From Jiangella aurantiaca (GTDB taxonomy: Bacteria; Actinomycetota; Actinomycetes; Jiangellales; Jiangellaceae): a stretch of DNA of 58,736 nt. The stretch lies in the NCBI RefSeq assembly GCF_004349105.1, contig NZ_SMLB01000036.1, positions 1-58,736 of the forward strand, in the 5' to 3' direction. Under the pieces are notes generated by a model that saw only the letters and a list, made by a program, of their open reading frames with translations, was not told where the DNA came from and made no database searches. This document shows, piece after piece, positions 17,861 to 25,914 of the stretch (positions within the stretch are counted from its first letter, which is position 1; each line of letters starts with the position of its first letter). Made by a program: the position numbers and the translations under genes.

Positions 17861-19603
17861 CTAGTGCAGCGGCCGCAGGGGACGGCGGTCGGCGAACGGG
17901 CGGGCCGCACGCTGGTCGTCGTCGCGGGCGTCGGCGACGGCGGTGTAGCCGGCCGCGCTGGGCCACGGGAGCGTCCAGACGCCGTCGACGCGGACCAGCC
18001 GGGTGCCGGGGGTCTCGAGCCAGCGCAGCACGCACTCGGTCTCTTCGGCGGTGGCGGCCGGCAGCGGCTCCGGCGCCGGGCGCACGGTCTCGGCCGTCGC
18101 GACGAGAGCCTCGACGGCCGGGCGTGGGTCGACGCCGGGCGGGGTGACCTCGGCGCCGGCCAGCCGGCCGTGCCGGATGACGTGCAGCTCCCACCCGCCC
18201 ACCTCACGGCGCCGCGCCGCCACCAGCTGCGGCACCGACGCCAGCGACGCCAGGCGCTGCGACCGGATCAGCGACCGGACGAGCGTGGCCAGCCGGTCGC
18301 GCCGGACGGCCGCCTCCTCGTAACGCTCCTGGCCGGCCAGCGCCGTGATGCGCTCCAGCAGCCGGTGCACCAGCGGGCCGGGGTCGCTCGTGAACGCCCG
18401 CCGCACCTGGTCGACGTGGACCGCGTACTCCGTGGCTGACTCCGCGCCGGTGCAGGGCGCGCCGCAGCGGCCCATGTCGGCCAGGATGCACGCCGACGCC
18501 GACGGCGACGCGGACAGCCGCTGCGTGCACTGACGGATCGGGACCGCCTCGTGGATGGCCGTCATGGCCGCATCGGCGATGCGCCGCGACCCGAACGGCC
18601 CGAGGTAGGCCGAGCCGTCGTCGCGGACCTGCCGGACGAGCGACAGCCGCGGGAACGCCTCGACGGTGAGCTTGAGCCAGCTGCCGCGCTCGGGGAACCG
18701 CGAGCGCCGGTTGTACCGGGGCTTGCGCTCGGCGATCAATCGCAGCTCGCGGACCTCGGCCTCCAGCGGCGTGGCGCACTGGATGCCGGTGACGCCGGTG
18801 GCGATGGAGACCATCTCGGTCATCCGCGGCCGGGTCTCGGACGCGGTGAAATATGTGCGCACCCGGGTGCGCATGTCCTTGCTCTTGCCGACGTAGAGCG
18901 TCTCGCCGTCGGGCGCGGTGAACATGTACACGCCAGGGGCGTGTGGCAGCTGCTCGGACAGATGCCGCTTCTGCCGCTGTGCCGCGGTGACCTTGCTCTG
19001 CCAGAGCGCGAGTTCCTCGACGGTGTGCACGCCGACGTTGCCCAGCCGCTCGAACAGCCCGTGCAGTACGTCGACCGTGGCCCGGGCGTCGGCGAGCGCC
19101 CGGTGGTTGGGCGTGGTGGAGGCGCGGAACAGCCGGGCCAGCGTGGACAGCTTGCAGTCGCGGGCCTCGTCGCGCGAGAGCACGCGGCGGGCCAGCCGGG
19201 CGGTGTCGAGCACCTGGAACGTCGGCCAGCGGGCGCCGGTGACCTCGCATGCGGCCTTCAGGAACCCGACGTCGAACGGCGCGTTGTGGGCGACGATGAC
19301 GCTGCCGCGGGCGAACTCGAGGAACGCCGGCAGCACCGACTGGATGCGCGGCGCGCTGGCCACCATGAGGTCGGTGATGCCTGTCAGCACCGCGATGAAC
19401 GGCGGGATGGCCGACGCCGGGCGGACCAGTGTGTCGAACTCGCCGACGACCTCGCCGCCGCGGACCTTCACCGCGCCGATCTCGGTGATCTCGTTGCCGT
19501 CGGGTGCCCCGCCGGTGGTCTCGAGGTCGACGACGACGAACGTGGTGGAGACCAGCGGCATGCCGATCTCGTCGAGCGTGCCCTGGATGGCCACGGCCGT
19601 CAT
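17861..19603 (-). CDS. DEDDh 3'-5' exonuclease fused to UvrC/Cho-like GIY-YIG nuclease
   Basis: This is a 580-residue two-nuclease fusion. Residues ~15-185 form a DnaQ-like exonuclease: VVVDLETTGG (DxE), IVAHNAPFDVGFL and HRALADARATVDVL complete DEDDh. Residues ~210-300 form a GIY-YIG domain (PGVYMFTAPDGETLYVGKSKDMRTRV), followed by a UvrC-like region that ends in an ACILADMGRCGAPC cysteine segment and a UVR-like helix. I know similar fusions from mycobacteria (Rv2191), where a repair role is presumed. The ATG at 19603 has GAGGGGTGGG upstream. It diverges from the zinc-ribbon gene. Confidence 0.92.
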   Translation of the reverse strand: MTAVAIQGTLDEIGMPLVSTTFVVVDLETTGGAPDGNEITEIGAVKVRGGEVVGEFDTLVRPASAIPPFIAVLTGITDLMVASAPRIQSVLPAFLEFARGSVIVAHNAPFDVGFLKAACEVTGARWPTFQVLDTARLARRVLSRDEARDCKLSTLARLFRASTTPNHRALADARATVDVLHGLFERLGNVGVHTVEELALWQSKVTAAQRQKRHLSEQLPHAPGVYMFTAPDGETLYVGKSKDMRTRVRTYFTASETRPRMTEMVSIATGVTGIQCATPLEAEVRELRLIAERKPRYNRRSRFPERGSWLKLTVEAFPRLSLVRQVRDDGSAYLGPFGSRRIADAAMTAIHEAVPIRQCTQRLSASPSASACILADMGRCGAPCTGAESATEYAVHVDQVRRAFTSDPGPLVHRLLERITALAGQERYEEAAVRRDRLATLVRSLIRSQRLASLASVPQLVAARRREVGGWELHVIRHGRLAGAEVTPPGVDPRPAVEALVATAETVRPAPEPLPAATAEETECVLRWLETPGTRLVRVDGVWTLPWPSAAGYTAVADARDDDQRAARPFADRRPLRPLH

Positions 19604-19798
19604 GTCCCACCCCTCTCGGTCACTCGGCCACCTGATCGCACAGTAGGGACCGCCACTGACAATCTCCGGCCACGACCCGCCGTCCCTCTTCCCTTGTGGG
19701 ACTCCTGGCCGCGCTGGACATCGCGGTCGGCGTCCACGCCGTCCACGGCCTACGCTGGGCGGGAACACGTCCCACGCACCGACGCCGAGGAGGAGCCC

Positions 19799-20035
19799 AT
19801 GCCCGTTCCCCAGCCGTCCGAGACCACTCGGTGGCGCTGCGCGCAGTGCGGCAACCTCACCCGGTTCGACGTCGTGCGGTCCAGCCGCGTGCGCGAGTTC
19901 GTCCACGTCGACCTCGCGGGCGAGCCGAAGGTCGAGGAGACGGACGTCCTGGCGGAGTCCGTCGAGCGGGTGGTCTGCCGCTGGTGCGGTGGTGAGGGAA
20001 CGGTGGAGCTCGTCGCCCGGCCAGACTCCGCGTGA
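19799..20035 (+). CDS. Small zinc-ribbon protein
   Basis: This 78-residue protein has two CxxC knuckles, CAQCGN near the N-terminus and CRWCGGEG near the C-terminus, joined by a strand-rich linker. That is the pattern of a single zinc ribbon. The ATG at 19799 follows GAGGAGGAGCCC. The stop overlaps the GTG of the NYN-domain gene by 4 bp, so both products are made together. The function is unknown; nucleic-acid binding beside an RNase-like protein is plausible. Confidence 0.85.
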   Translation: MPVPQPSETTRWRCAQCGNLTRFDVVRSSRVREFVHVDLAGEPKVEETDVLAESVERVVCRWCGGEGTVELVARPDSA

Positions 20036-21324
20036 GCACGCTGCCCGAGGCGGTGCGGGCGCGGCTGGTCGCCCTGGGCTCGGACGTGCTCGGCGCGCTG
20101 CCCGCGGACGACGTCCCGGGCGTCCTGCGGCCGATCGCGAAGTTCGCGGCCGCCAAACGTGCCCGCCTCGGCGCCAGTGCCATCGCGTCGGCGCTCGACA
20201 CCGAGCCGGGGTTCCGGCGCCGCGTCCTCGACGCCGCGTCCGCCGCCGATCCCGCGCTCGCGAAGGCGCTCGAGTCGGGGACGGCGCCGCCCGCCGCCGA
20301 CCCCGTCGACGTCGCCGTCGTCGCCTACCTCCTGCGTCCGGACGGGTGGGAGACCATGGTCGAGACCGCGGCCGCCTCCGTCCGCCGCGGCGACGACGCG
20401 GCCCGGCTCACCCGCGAAGCGGCCGCCGCCGAGCGGCTGCGCGAGCAGCTCGAGGCCGCCCGTGCCTCCACGCGGGAGATGCGCACGACGATGCGCGCGG
20501 AGATCGACCGCCTCAAGGCCGAGAACACGATGCTGCGGCGGCGGGTCCAGGAAACGCGGGAGAGGCTGAGCGAGGCGCGGCAGCAGGAGGAGGACGAGCA
20601 GGAGCAGGCCGGCCGCGAACTCGCCGATGCCCGCGCCGCCCTGCGCGCCGCCGAGACCGAGGCCCGCCGTCTCCGGGCGCGGCTGGCGGACGCGGAGGCC
20701 GCGTTGGAGGCGGCCCGCCGCAGCGGCCGGGCCGAACGCGGCCTCGGCACGGCGCGGCTGGCGCTGCTGCTCGACACCCTCGGCGACGCCGCCGCCGGGC
20801 TCCGTCGCGAACTGGCCCTACCCGCCTCGACCCTCTCTCCGGCCGACACCGTCGAGGCGGCCGTCCCGGGCGGCCCCCTGGACGGCGGCGCGGTCGGCCG
20901 CGCCCGCGCCGCCGACGAGCCCGGGTATCTGGACGAGCTCCTGTCACTGCCCCGGGTCCATCTGATCGTCGACGGCTACAACGTCACCAAGACCGCCTGG
21001 CCGACCATGCCGCTGGACGCCCAGCGGTCGCGGCTCGCGCAGGGGCTGGCGGCCGTGTCGGCCCGGACAGGTGCCGAGGTCACGCTGGTCTTCGACGGCG
21101 CCGACGTGACGGTGCCGCCGCCGGTCCCGGGGTCGGGCATCCGGGTCCGGTTCAGCCCGACGGGGCAGACGGCGGACGAGCTCATCCGGCGCATGGTGCG
21201 GGCCGAGCCCCAGGGTCGTCCGGTGGTCGTGGTGTCCTCGGACCGCGAGGTCGCCGAAGGCGTTCGTCGCCCAGGAGTGCGCAGCGTGGAGTCGGTCGCG
21301 TTGATCGGATTGGTCGGTCGGTAA
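20032..21324 (+). CDS. NYN (YacP-like) domain protein with long coiled coil
   Basis: This 430-residue protein has three parts. Residues 1-135 form an Ala-rich helical domain. Residues ~135-245 are a heptad-like coiled coil rich in Glu, Arg and Ala. The C-terminal ~115 residues are a NYN/PIN-type nuclease domain with acidic residues in LIVDGYNVTK, LVFDGADV, TADELI and VVSSDREVAEG. NYN domains cut structured RNA in known cases. The GTG overlaps the zinc-ribbon stop, suggesting the pair works together, perhaps with the ribbon as an RNA-recognition partner (inference). Confidence 0.85.
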   Translation: MSTLPEAVRARLVALGSDVLGALPADDVPGVLRPIAKFAAAKRARLGASAIASALDTEPGFRRRVLDAASAADPALAKALESGTAPPAADPVDVAVVAYLLRPDGWETMVETAAASVRRGDDAARLTREAAAAERLREQLEAARASTREMRTTMRAEIDRLKAENTMLRRRVQETRERLSEARQQEEDEQEQAGRELADARAALRAAETEARRLRARLADAEAALEAARRSGRAERGLGTARLALLLDTLGDAAAGLRRELALPASTLSPADTVEAAVPGGPLDGGAVGRARAADEPGYLDELLSLPRVHLIVDGYNVTKTAWPTMPLDAQRSRLAQGLAAVSARTGAEVTLVFDGADVTVPPPVPGSGIRVRFSPTGQTADELIRRMVRAEPQGRPVVVVSSDREVAEGVRRPGVRSVESVALIGLVGR

Positions 21325-21325
21325 G

Positions 21326-21416
21326 CGTCCACGGCCAGTCTGGGGAGTCCCACGAGGATCTCTGGAGCGTCGACACGATTACAGGCGTAGTGCGACACGA
21401 ATTCTCGTGGTGGACG
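21326..21416. repeat. Multi-stem hairpin element after the NYN gene
   Basis: An outer stem CGTCCAC/GTGGACG (21326-21332, 21410-21416), a second stem CCACGAG/CTCGTGG (21350-21356, 21404-21410) and an inner hairpin at 21369-21396 are nested; the two outer stems share one base, so pairing at the join is alternative. The loop core ACGATTACAGGCGT (21375-21388) matches 12 of 14 bases of a core in the 39203-39294 hairpin. It starts 2 bp after the stop codon, so a Rho-assisted terminator role is likely. No T-run is present. Confidence 0.6.
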
Positions 21417-21472
21417 TGATCATGCCGGTCCGGCGGTGGCCGTCGGGCTAGGTGTTCGTCACACCAATCACT

Positions 21473-21489
21473 CTGTTACCAGCGGTGAC
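21473..21489. promoter_or_regulatory. Possible MtrA-type site upstream of NlpC/P60 genes
   Basis: On the minus strand this reads GTCACC GCT GGTAACAG, two direct half-sites of the GTCAC/GTAAC type described for the actinobacterial cell-wall regulator MtrA. It lies about 100 bp before the small gene that precedes the NlpC/P60 hydrolase, a gene class often under MtrA. A further GGTGTTCGTCACACC imperfect palindrome lies at 21451-21465. The assignment is inference. Confidence 0.35.
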
Positions 21490-21586
21490 TCCTGTCTCGT
21501 GGAGACCTTGTCGGACCCTGCCCTTAACGTCGTTGATCAGCGGGGAGGAGAGCTCGTCGCGGAAGGCGTGAGAGGGAGGGATGGTC

Positions 21587-21829
21587 ATGCACATCGACTG
21601 CGATCGCTGCGAGATGCGCGGCCTGGCGTGTTCTGACTGCGTGGTCTCGGTGCTCCTGGGGCCCATCGACAGCGAGTTGGGTGGTGAGGAGCGGCAGGCG
21701 CTCGGTGTGCTCGCCGAGGCGGGCCTGGTGCCGCCGCTGCGTCTGGTCGTCACAGACGGTGACGCCGTGGCGAGAAAATCGGCCGAAACTCGCGCGGGGG
21801 ATTTGCGGGAGGCACGTGAGGCTGGCTAG
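21587..21829 (+). CDS. Small cysteine-containing protein preceding NlpC/P60
   Basis: This is an 80-residue protein with an N-terminal HIDCDRCEMRGLACSDCVVSVLLG segment, four cysteines that could bind a metal. The rest resembles short proteins that I recall near NlpC/P60 genes in Actinobacteria. The ATG at 21587 gives a normal 6-nt gap from the ribosome site GGGAGGG; the ATG at 21581 would touch it. No signal peptide is seen. The function is unknown. The next gene starts 46 bp downstream on the same strand. Confidence 0.72.
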   Translation: MHIDCDRCEMRGLACSDCVVSVLLGPIDSELGGEERQALGVLAEAGLVPPLRLVVTDGDAVARKSAETRAGDLREAREAG

Positions 21830-21875
21830 GCTCCCCGCCCAGGTGCCTGTATCCCGCCCCGAAGGAAGGACCAGA

Positions 21876-22940
21876 GTGCCTGAGCCAGGTGGTCACCCCC
21901 GCCGTCCGCGCCGCGCGCTTGTCGCGTTGTGCACTGCCGCAGTCAGCGTCACCGGGGGAATGACCCTCATCACCCAGAGCAGCGCAGACCCACAGCCGAC
22001 CATTTCCGAGGTCAGGGAGCAGGTCGATTCCCTGTACCACCAGGCAGAGCAGGCGACGGAGCGGTACAACGCCGCAACCGACGAGCTCGCCGAGGTGAAG
22101 CGCCGCATCGAGCGGGCGCAGGCGTCGGTGGAGCGGCAACAGGATGCGGTCGACGCCGTCAGGGCGCAGATCGGCGCCTTCGCCGCGGCCAGCTACCGGT
22201 CCGGCGGCACAGTCGACCCGACGCTGCAGACGCTGCTGGCCGAGAGCCCCGAGGACTTCCTCGCGCAGTCGTCGGTCATGAACGCGTTCGCGGGGCAGCA
22301 GGCCGAGAGCCTGGCCAGTGCCGCCGAGATCAGCCGCAGCTACGAACAGGCGCGCCTGATGGCCGACGAGGAGCTGACCCGCCAGCAGGCCATCGAGGCC
22401 ACGCTCGAGACGGAGAAGGCGACGGTCGAGCAGCTGCTCGCCGACGCGCAGGAGATCCTCGACCAGCTGGAGGCCGAAGAGCTGGAGCAGCTCGAGGAAG
22501 ACCGCGAGGAGAACGCCGAGACCCCCGACCGCGGCGAGGACGACGAGGCCGAAGAGGACGAGGAGACCCCGGTCGACCCGCCGCCGGTGTCCGGACGGGC
22601 GGGCGTCGCCGTGGAATTCGCGTTGGCGCAGGTCGGCGAACCCTACGCCTGGGGCGGCAACGGGCCCGGCAGCTGGGACTGCTCGGGTCTCACGTCCGCC
22701 GCCTGGGCCGAGGCCGGGGTGAGCCTGCCGCGCTCGTCCGGCTCGCAGATCGGCGTCGGCACCCGCGTCTCGAAGAGCCAACTCGAGCCAGGTGACCTGG
22801 TGTTCTACTACAGCCCCATCAGCCACGTCGGCATCTACATCGGCGACGGCAAGATCGTGCACGCCACCCACCCGGGTGACGTCGTGAGCGTCGACGACGT
22901 CGACCTCATGCCGTTCTCGGGCGCCACGCGGCCGGGCTGA
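21876..22940 (+). CDS. Secreted NlpC/P60 peptidoglycan endopeptidase with coiled coil
   Basis: This 354-residue exported hydrolase should cut peptide stems in peptidoglycan. A signal segment (about residues 11-37) leads into a long coiled coil (about 40-215), an acidic Glu/Asp linker (205-235) and a C-terminal NlpC/P60 domain. The catalytic cysteine is C269 in WDCSGL, the histidine H317 in ISHVGIYIG, and the third polar residue is probably H329 (VHATHPG). The architecture matches RipA/Rv2190-like proteins. The GTG at 21876 follows GAAGGAAGGA; a longer frame would overlap the small cysteine protein. Confidence 0.93.
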   Translation: MPEPGGHPRRPRRALVALCTAAVSVTGGMTLITQSSADPQPTISEVREQVDSLYHQAEQATERYNAATDELAEVKRRIERAQASVERQQDAVDAVRAQIGAFAAASYRSGGTVDPTLQTLLAESPEDFLAQSSVMNAFAGQQAESLASAAEISRSYEQARLMADEELTRQQAIEATLETEKATVEQLLADAQEILDQLEAEELEQLEEDREENAETPDRGEDDEAEEDEETPVDPPPVSGRAGVAVEFALAQVGEPYAWGGNGPGSWDCSGLTSAAWAEAGVSLPRSSGSQIGVGTRVSKSQLEPGDLVFYYSPISHVGIYIGDGKIVHATHPGDVVSVDDVDLMPFSGATRPG

Positions 22941-22958
22941 CCCACCCAGACAGCACGA

Positions 22959-22990
22959 GAGCCGGGCGCCCACGGGCGTCCGGCTCCTTC
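22959..22990 (+). terminator. Terminator after the NlpC/P60 gene
   Basis: A 13-bp near-perfect stem (GAGCCGGGCGCCC at 22959-22971 and GGGCGTCCGGCTC at 22974-22986, one G-U pair) with a tight loop is followed by CTTCTATTC. It lies 18 bp after the stop codon. Confidence 0.75.
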
Positions 22991-23094
22991 TATTCCTCCG
23001 GTGACAAGTACCGGACGAGCCACCCGTGACACCGTTGTCACGGGCGCTCGCTCCACCGGTTGCTCTCGCGGTGCAACCGCTGATCGGTGCGACG

Positions 23095-23229
23095 TCAGCC
23101 GACGCTGATGGCGTGTGCCAACTGCCAGCTGATGAACCACGTGCCGGCCAGGATCACTGCGAACACGGCCAGCCGCATCAGAGCGCTCTCGATGCGCAGA
23201 GAACTTCGTTGCCGTAGTACGTCACGCAT
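23095..23229 (-). CDS. 44-residue single-pass membrane peptide
   Basis: A short gene encodes MRDVLRQRSSLRIES followed by a hydrophobic segment (residues ~19-40, RLAVFAVILAGTWFISWQLA) and ends AISVG. The basic N-terminus and single helix predict a peptide with its N-terminus inside. GGGGGTGAT lies 5-7 nt before the ATG, a good ribosome site. Reading leftward, the upstream gene is the response regulator, with a structured leader and a GTCAC array between the two genes. The function is unknown; such peptides often regulate membrane enzymes or sensors, which would suit its place beside a histidine kinase pair. Confidence 0.65.
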   Translation of the reverse strand: MRDVLRQRSSLRIESALMRLAVFAVILAGTWFISWQLAHAISVG

Positions 23230-23253
23230 GGTCGATCACCCCCGGACTTCTCA

Positions 23254-23299
23254 ACCTCATACCGGCAGGTCAAATGCCGGCCTACACCAAGGATGAGGT
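23254..23299 (-). promoter_or_regulatory. Nested hairpin in the leader of the 44-residue peptide gene
   Basis: An outer helix ACCTCAT/ATGAGGT (23254-23260, 23293-23299) encloses an inner perfect hairpin CCGGCA/TGCCGG (23262-23267, 23275-23280). The structure ends 25 nt before the start codon and lies just upstream of its ribosome site, so it could be a translational control element or thermosensor-like leader. No known riboswitch consensus was recognised. Confidence 0.5.
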
Positions 23300-23362
23300 C
23301 AGATGAGTTCGGGGTCGATGGAGCGAGCGTCTACTTACGTATCGACCGAACGGAGGACGTCC

Positions 23363-23438
23363 GTCACATTCGGTGACGGCGCGTCACGCAGTGTCACAGG
23401 AACTGCCTCGATGTCACGGAAGCACGTCCTGGTGTCAC
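23363..23438. promoter_or_regulatory. Phased array of GTCAC half-sites
   Basis: GTCAC occurs at 23363, 23383, 23393, 23413 and 23434, with GTGAC in the same register at 23373. Spacing is 10 or 20 bp except for the last step of 21, so the sites face one side of the helix. GTCACGCAGTGTCACA at 23383 resembles the direct-repeat MtrA motif. The array lies just past the response regulator stop and 134-209 bp upstream of the 44-residue peptide gene, so it probably belongs to that promoter. Confidence 0.55.
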
Positions 23439-23439
23439 A

Positions 23440-24087
23440 TTACCCCGGTTGCGCCTCTTCACCATGGCTCAACAGCCCGGCTCGTACCGCGGCCATGATC
23501 GCCTGGGCCCGGTTGGAGGCGTTCAGCTTGTCGTAGAGCTTCGAGACGTGCGTCTTCGTGGTCGACTCGCTGATGTACAGCTTGCGGGCGATGCTCGACA
23601 CGCCGAGGCCGTCGGCGAGCAGGTCGAGCACCTCGCGCTCGCGCCGCGTGAGCTGCGGCCCGGTGGGGTGCAGGCGCCGCTGCATGGCCTCGGCCAGGCC
23701 GTCGGCGACGAACGCGGACGGGGTGGCGGCGGCGTGGCGGGCGGCGGCGACGACGTCGTCGCTGGGGGAGCTCTTCGGCACGAACGCCGACGCGCCGGCG
23801 TCCAGCGCGCCGAACAGGTGGTCGTCGCCGGCGTACATGGTGAGGATGACCAGGCCGATGTCGCCGCGGTTCTGCCGGAGTCTTTGCGCCAGCTCCAGGC
23901 CGCTGCCGTCGGGAAGCCGGATGTCGATGACCGCCACCGTGGGCTGGGTCGCCTCGGCGAGCTTGTGCGCCTCGGCGACGGTGGCGGCCTCGCCGACCAC
24001 GGTGAATCCCGCGTCTCGCTCGAAGGCGCGGCGCAGGCCTTGGCGGATGAGCTCGTGGTCGTCCACGAGCATGACCGACATGGGCAC
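23440..24087 (-). CDS. NarL/LuxR-family response regulator
   Basis: This 215-residue two-domain regulator has a receiver with acidic VDD at residues 8-10, phosphoacceptor D55 in AVIDIRLPDGSG and lysine K105 in FVPKSSPSD. The C-terminal LuxR helix-turn-helix (about 148-205) includes LTRREREVLDLLADG and KTHVSKLYDKL. The GTG at 24087 is supported by GGGAGAGGGG; an ATG two codons on is possible. It starts 5 bp after the kinase stop, so the two form one transcript and a cognate pair. Confidence 0.94.
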   Translation of the reverse strand: MPMSVMLVDDHELIRQGLRRAFERDAGFTVVGEAATVAEAHKLAEATQPTVAVIDIRLPDGSGLELAQRLRQNRGDIGLVILTMYAGDDHLFGALDAGASAFVPKSSPSDDVVAAARHAAATPSAFVADGLAEAMQRRLHPTGPQLTRREREVLDLLADGLGVSSIARKLYISESTTKTHVSKLYDKLNASNRAQAIMAAVRAGLLSHGEEAQPG

Positions 24088-24092
24088 GGTTG

Positions 24093-25715
24093 TTACCCCT
24101 CTCCCTGAACGTTGCCGAGGGATACGTCGACGACCGTACCGCTCTCGGCCCTGTCTTTGATGACGAGTGTGGCGCCCACTCGCCGGGCACGCTCGGCCAT
24201 GATCTCCAGACCGTAGCGGCCCCGTGGCTGCTCCCGCATGCCCATGCCGTCATCCACCACGCGAATCTGCGCATTGGGCGGGCTGACGGCGACGGTGACC
24301 CACAGGTTCTTCGCCTTCGCGTGCTTGCGCACGTTGGTGATGGCCTCCTGGCCGATGCGCAGCAGCTCCGCCTCGACCTCCGGGCGCAGGCGGTCGTGCT
24401 CCTCCTGGTGCACGAGATGCACCTTGAGGCCGGCCTGCGCGCCCACCTGGCGGGCGTAGGCCGACAGCGACGTGCCGAGGCCGCCGTCGTGGTCGAGGTC
24501 GCTGCGCAGGTCGAAGATGGAGTGCCGCAGGTTCGACAGGATGCGGGTCAGTTCCTGCCGGAGTGTGGTCGACAGCGACTTGGCGTCGGCGTCGGTGGTG
24601 CGGGCGATGAGGTCGTCGACGAGGTAGCCCAGCGAGGTCAGCTCCTGGGCGATGCCGTCGTGGATCTCGCGGGCCAGCCGGCGCCGCTCCTCGCGGGTGG
24701 CCAGTTCGCGGACCTCGTCGAAGAGCAGTGCGGTCTCCAGCCGCAGCGCGCCCTCGTCGGTGGAGCCGACGAGCAGTTGCAGCTCCTCGGACGACACCTG
24801 GTCGGGCACGTCGGCGACGATGACGCCCATGGTGCGCGACCCGACCCGCAACGGCAGCACGACGCGGTAGCCGCGCCGCCCGTTCGGGGTCCAGGCGGGT
24901 GTCTCGCTGCTCCACGCCTCGAGGACGACGGGGTCGCGCTCGGCGCCGAGCAGCCAGCCGTCGTCCTCGCCGCGGTGGGCCAGCGGGAACAGGTTGCCGC
25001 CTTCGCGCCGCACCAGCAGTGCGGCCCGGCGGACGGCGAGCGGCCCGGCGACGTTGTCGAGCAGGCCCTCCGCGAGCGTGCCGGGGTCGAGGCCGACGGA
25101 GAGCCGGCGCGACACCACCCGCAGCTCCGACAGCAGCCGGTACGCGGCGGCGTAGCGTCCGCCGTCTGCGATCTGGATGCTGTCGAGGCGCAGCACCCAC
25201 GCCCCGATGGCGCCGGTGGCGAAGATGATGACGACCCAGACCGAGACGCTGCCGAAGGTGGGCAGCTCGATCAGGTTGCCACCGGCGAGGATGTTGCCGA
25301 TGACCAGGCCGACCGCGCCGGTGAGCGTGGTGACGGCCGTGCCCATGATGCTGCCGGCGAGGCCTGCGGCGAACGCCGGCACCAGCAGGTACGGGAGTGC
25401 GAGGTAGGCCTCGGGCAGTCCGAGCCCGACGATGATCGACGCGAGCGCCATCTCCGCGGCCACCCGGACGCGGGTGCGCGGGAGGATCCGCTCCGAGATG
25501 GCGGCCGCCAGCGCGACGAGGGCCAGCGCCCCGAGCCACCACCAGTCGGTGACGACGCTGCGGGCCGACCCGGTCAGGGCGATGACGAGTGCGAGCATGC
25601 CGGGCCGCGCAACGGCCACGCCATGCCAATGACGCTGGACGGAATCGGGTGCCCACACACTCACAGGCGGCAGTTTGCCGTAAAACATCGATCCGCGAGT
25701 TCCGAATCGCGGCAT
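24093..25715 (-). CDS. Membrane sensor histidine kinase (HisKA_3 type)
   Basis: This protein of about 540 residues has five to six membrane helices at about residues 38-178, a GAF-like sensor region (about 200-330), a dimerisation/phosphotransfer helix with H352 in REIHDGIAQELTSLGYL, and an HATPase domain with the N-box in EAITNVRKHAKAKN and DDGMGM. This is the NarX/DesK-like class that pairs with NarL-type regulators. The start is uncertain: ATGs at 25715 and 25688 both lack a strong ribosome site. Serpin 1 lies 200 bp upstream in the same direction, with operator-like repeats between. The input signal is unknown; envelope proteolysis is a guess from context. Confidence 0.92.
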   Translation of the reverse strand: MPRFGTRGSMFYGKLPPVSVWAPDSVQRHWHGVAVARPGMLALVIALTGSARSVVTDWWWLGALALVALAAAISERILPRTRVRVAAEMALASIIVGLGLPEAYLALPYLLVPAFAAGLAGSIMGTAVTTLTGAVGLVIGNILAGGNLIELPTFGSVSVWVVIIFATGAIGAWVLRLDSIQIADGGRYAAAYRLLSELRVVSRRLSVGLDPGTLAEGLLDNVAGPLAVRRAALLVRREGGNLFPLAHRGEDDGWLLGAERDPVVLEAWSSETPAWTPNGRRGYRVVLPLRVGSRTMGVIVADVPDQVSSEELQLLVGSTDEGALRLETALLFDEVRELATREERRRLAREIHDGIAQELTSLGYLVDDLIARTTDADAKSLSTTLRQELTRILSNLRHSIFDLRSDLDHDGGLGTSLSAYARQVGAQAGLKVHLVHQEEHDRLRPEVEAELLRIGQEAITNVRKHAKAKNLWVTVAVSPPNAQIRVVDDGMGMREQPRGRYGLEIMAERARRVGATLVIKDRAESGTVVDVSLGNVQGEG

Positions 25716-25741
25716 GTGCCCGTACTTCGAGACACCAATTG

Positions 25742-25823
25742 GATCATGGAAACATGATCTGGGCCACAGAATCGGCCGTTACTCGCAGTAACGGCTCGGA
25801 AACTGACTGTGACGCTGTGACAC
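25742..25823. promoter_or_regulatory. Candidate operators in front of the histidine kinase gene
   Basis: Three symmetric signals lie within 82 bp. GATCATG-GAAA-CATGATC (25742-25759) is a perfect inverted repeat 27 bp from the start codon. GCCGTTACT and AGTAACGGC (25775-25795) form perfect 9-bp arms around CGC. TGTGACGC TGTGACAC (25808-25823) is an 8-bp tandem repeat. The region is less GC-rich than its surroundings. This suggests a regulated internal promoter, so the kinase pair need not depend on serpin read-through. Confidence 0.5.
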
Positions 25824-25914
25824 CGTCTCCGCTTCGAGTCGCGCGATGGCCGGAAGTACGTTATAGGCCCGATTCGGGCGGTGCCATTCCGCCGCCGAAA
25901 CGGACATCGCGGGA

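Noticed and set aside
17838-17865. AGTCCC/GGGACT repeat near the end of the exonuclease gene
   Set aside because: Arms are only 6 bp around a 12-nt spacer with no T-run; too weak to call a terminator or operator.
21435-21580. A c-di-AMP (ydaO) riboswitch before the NlpC/P60 genes
   Set aside because: This class often precedes such genes in Actinobacteria, but the conserved ydaO blocks are not visible here.
23363-23438. CRISPR-like short repeat array
   Set aside because: Units are 5-6 bp on a 10-bp lattice with no spacers of 25-40 bp and no cas genes; it fits a regulator-binding array.
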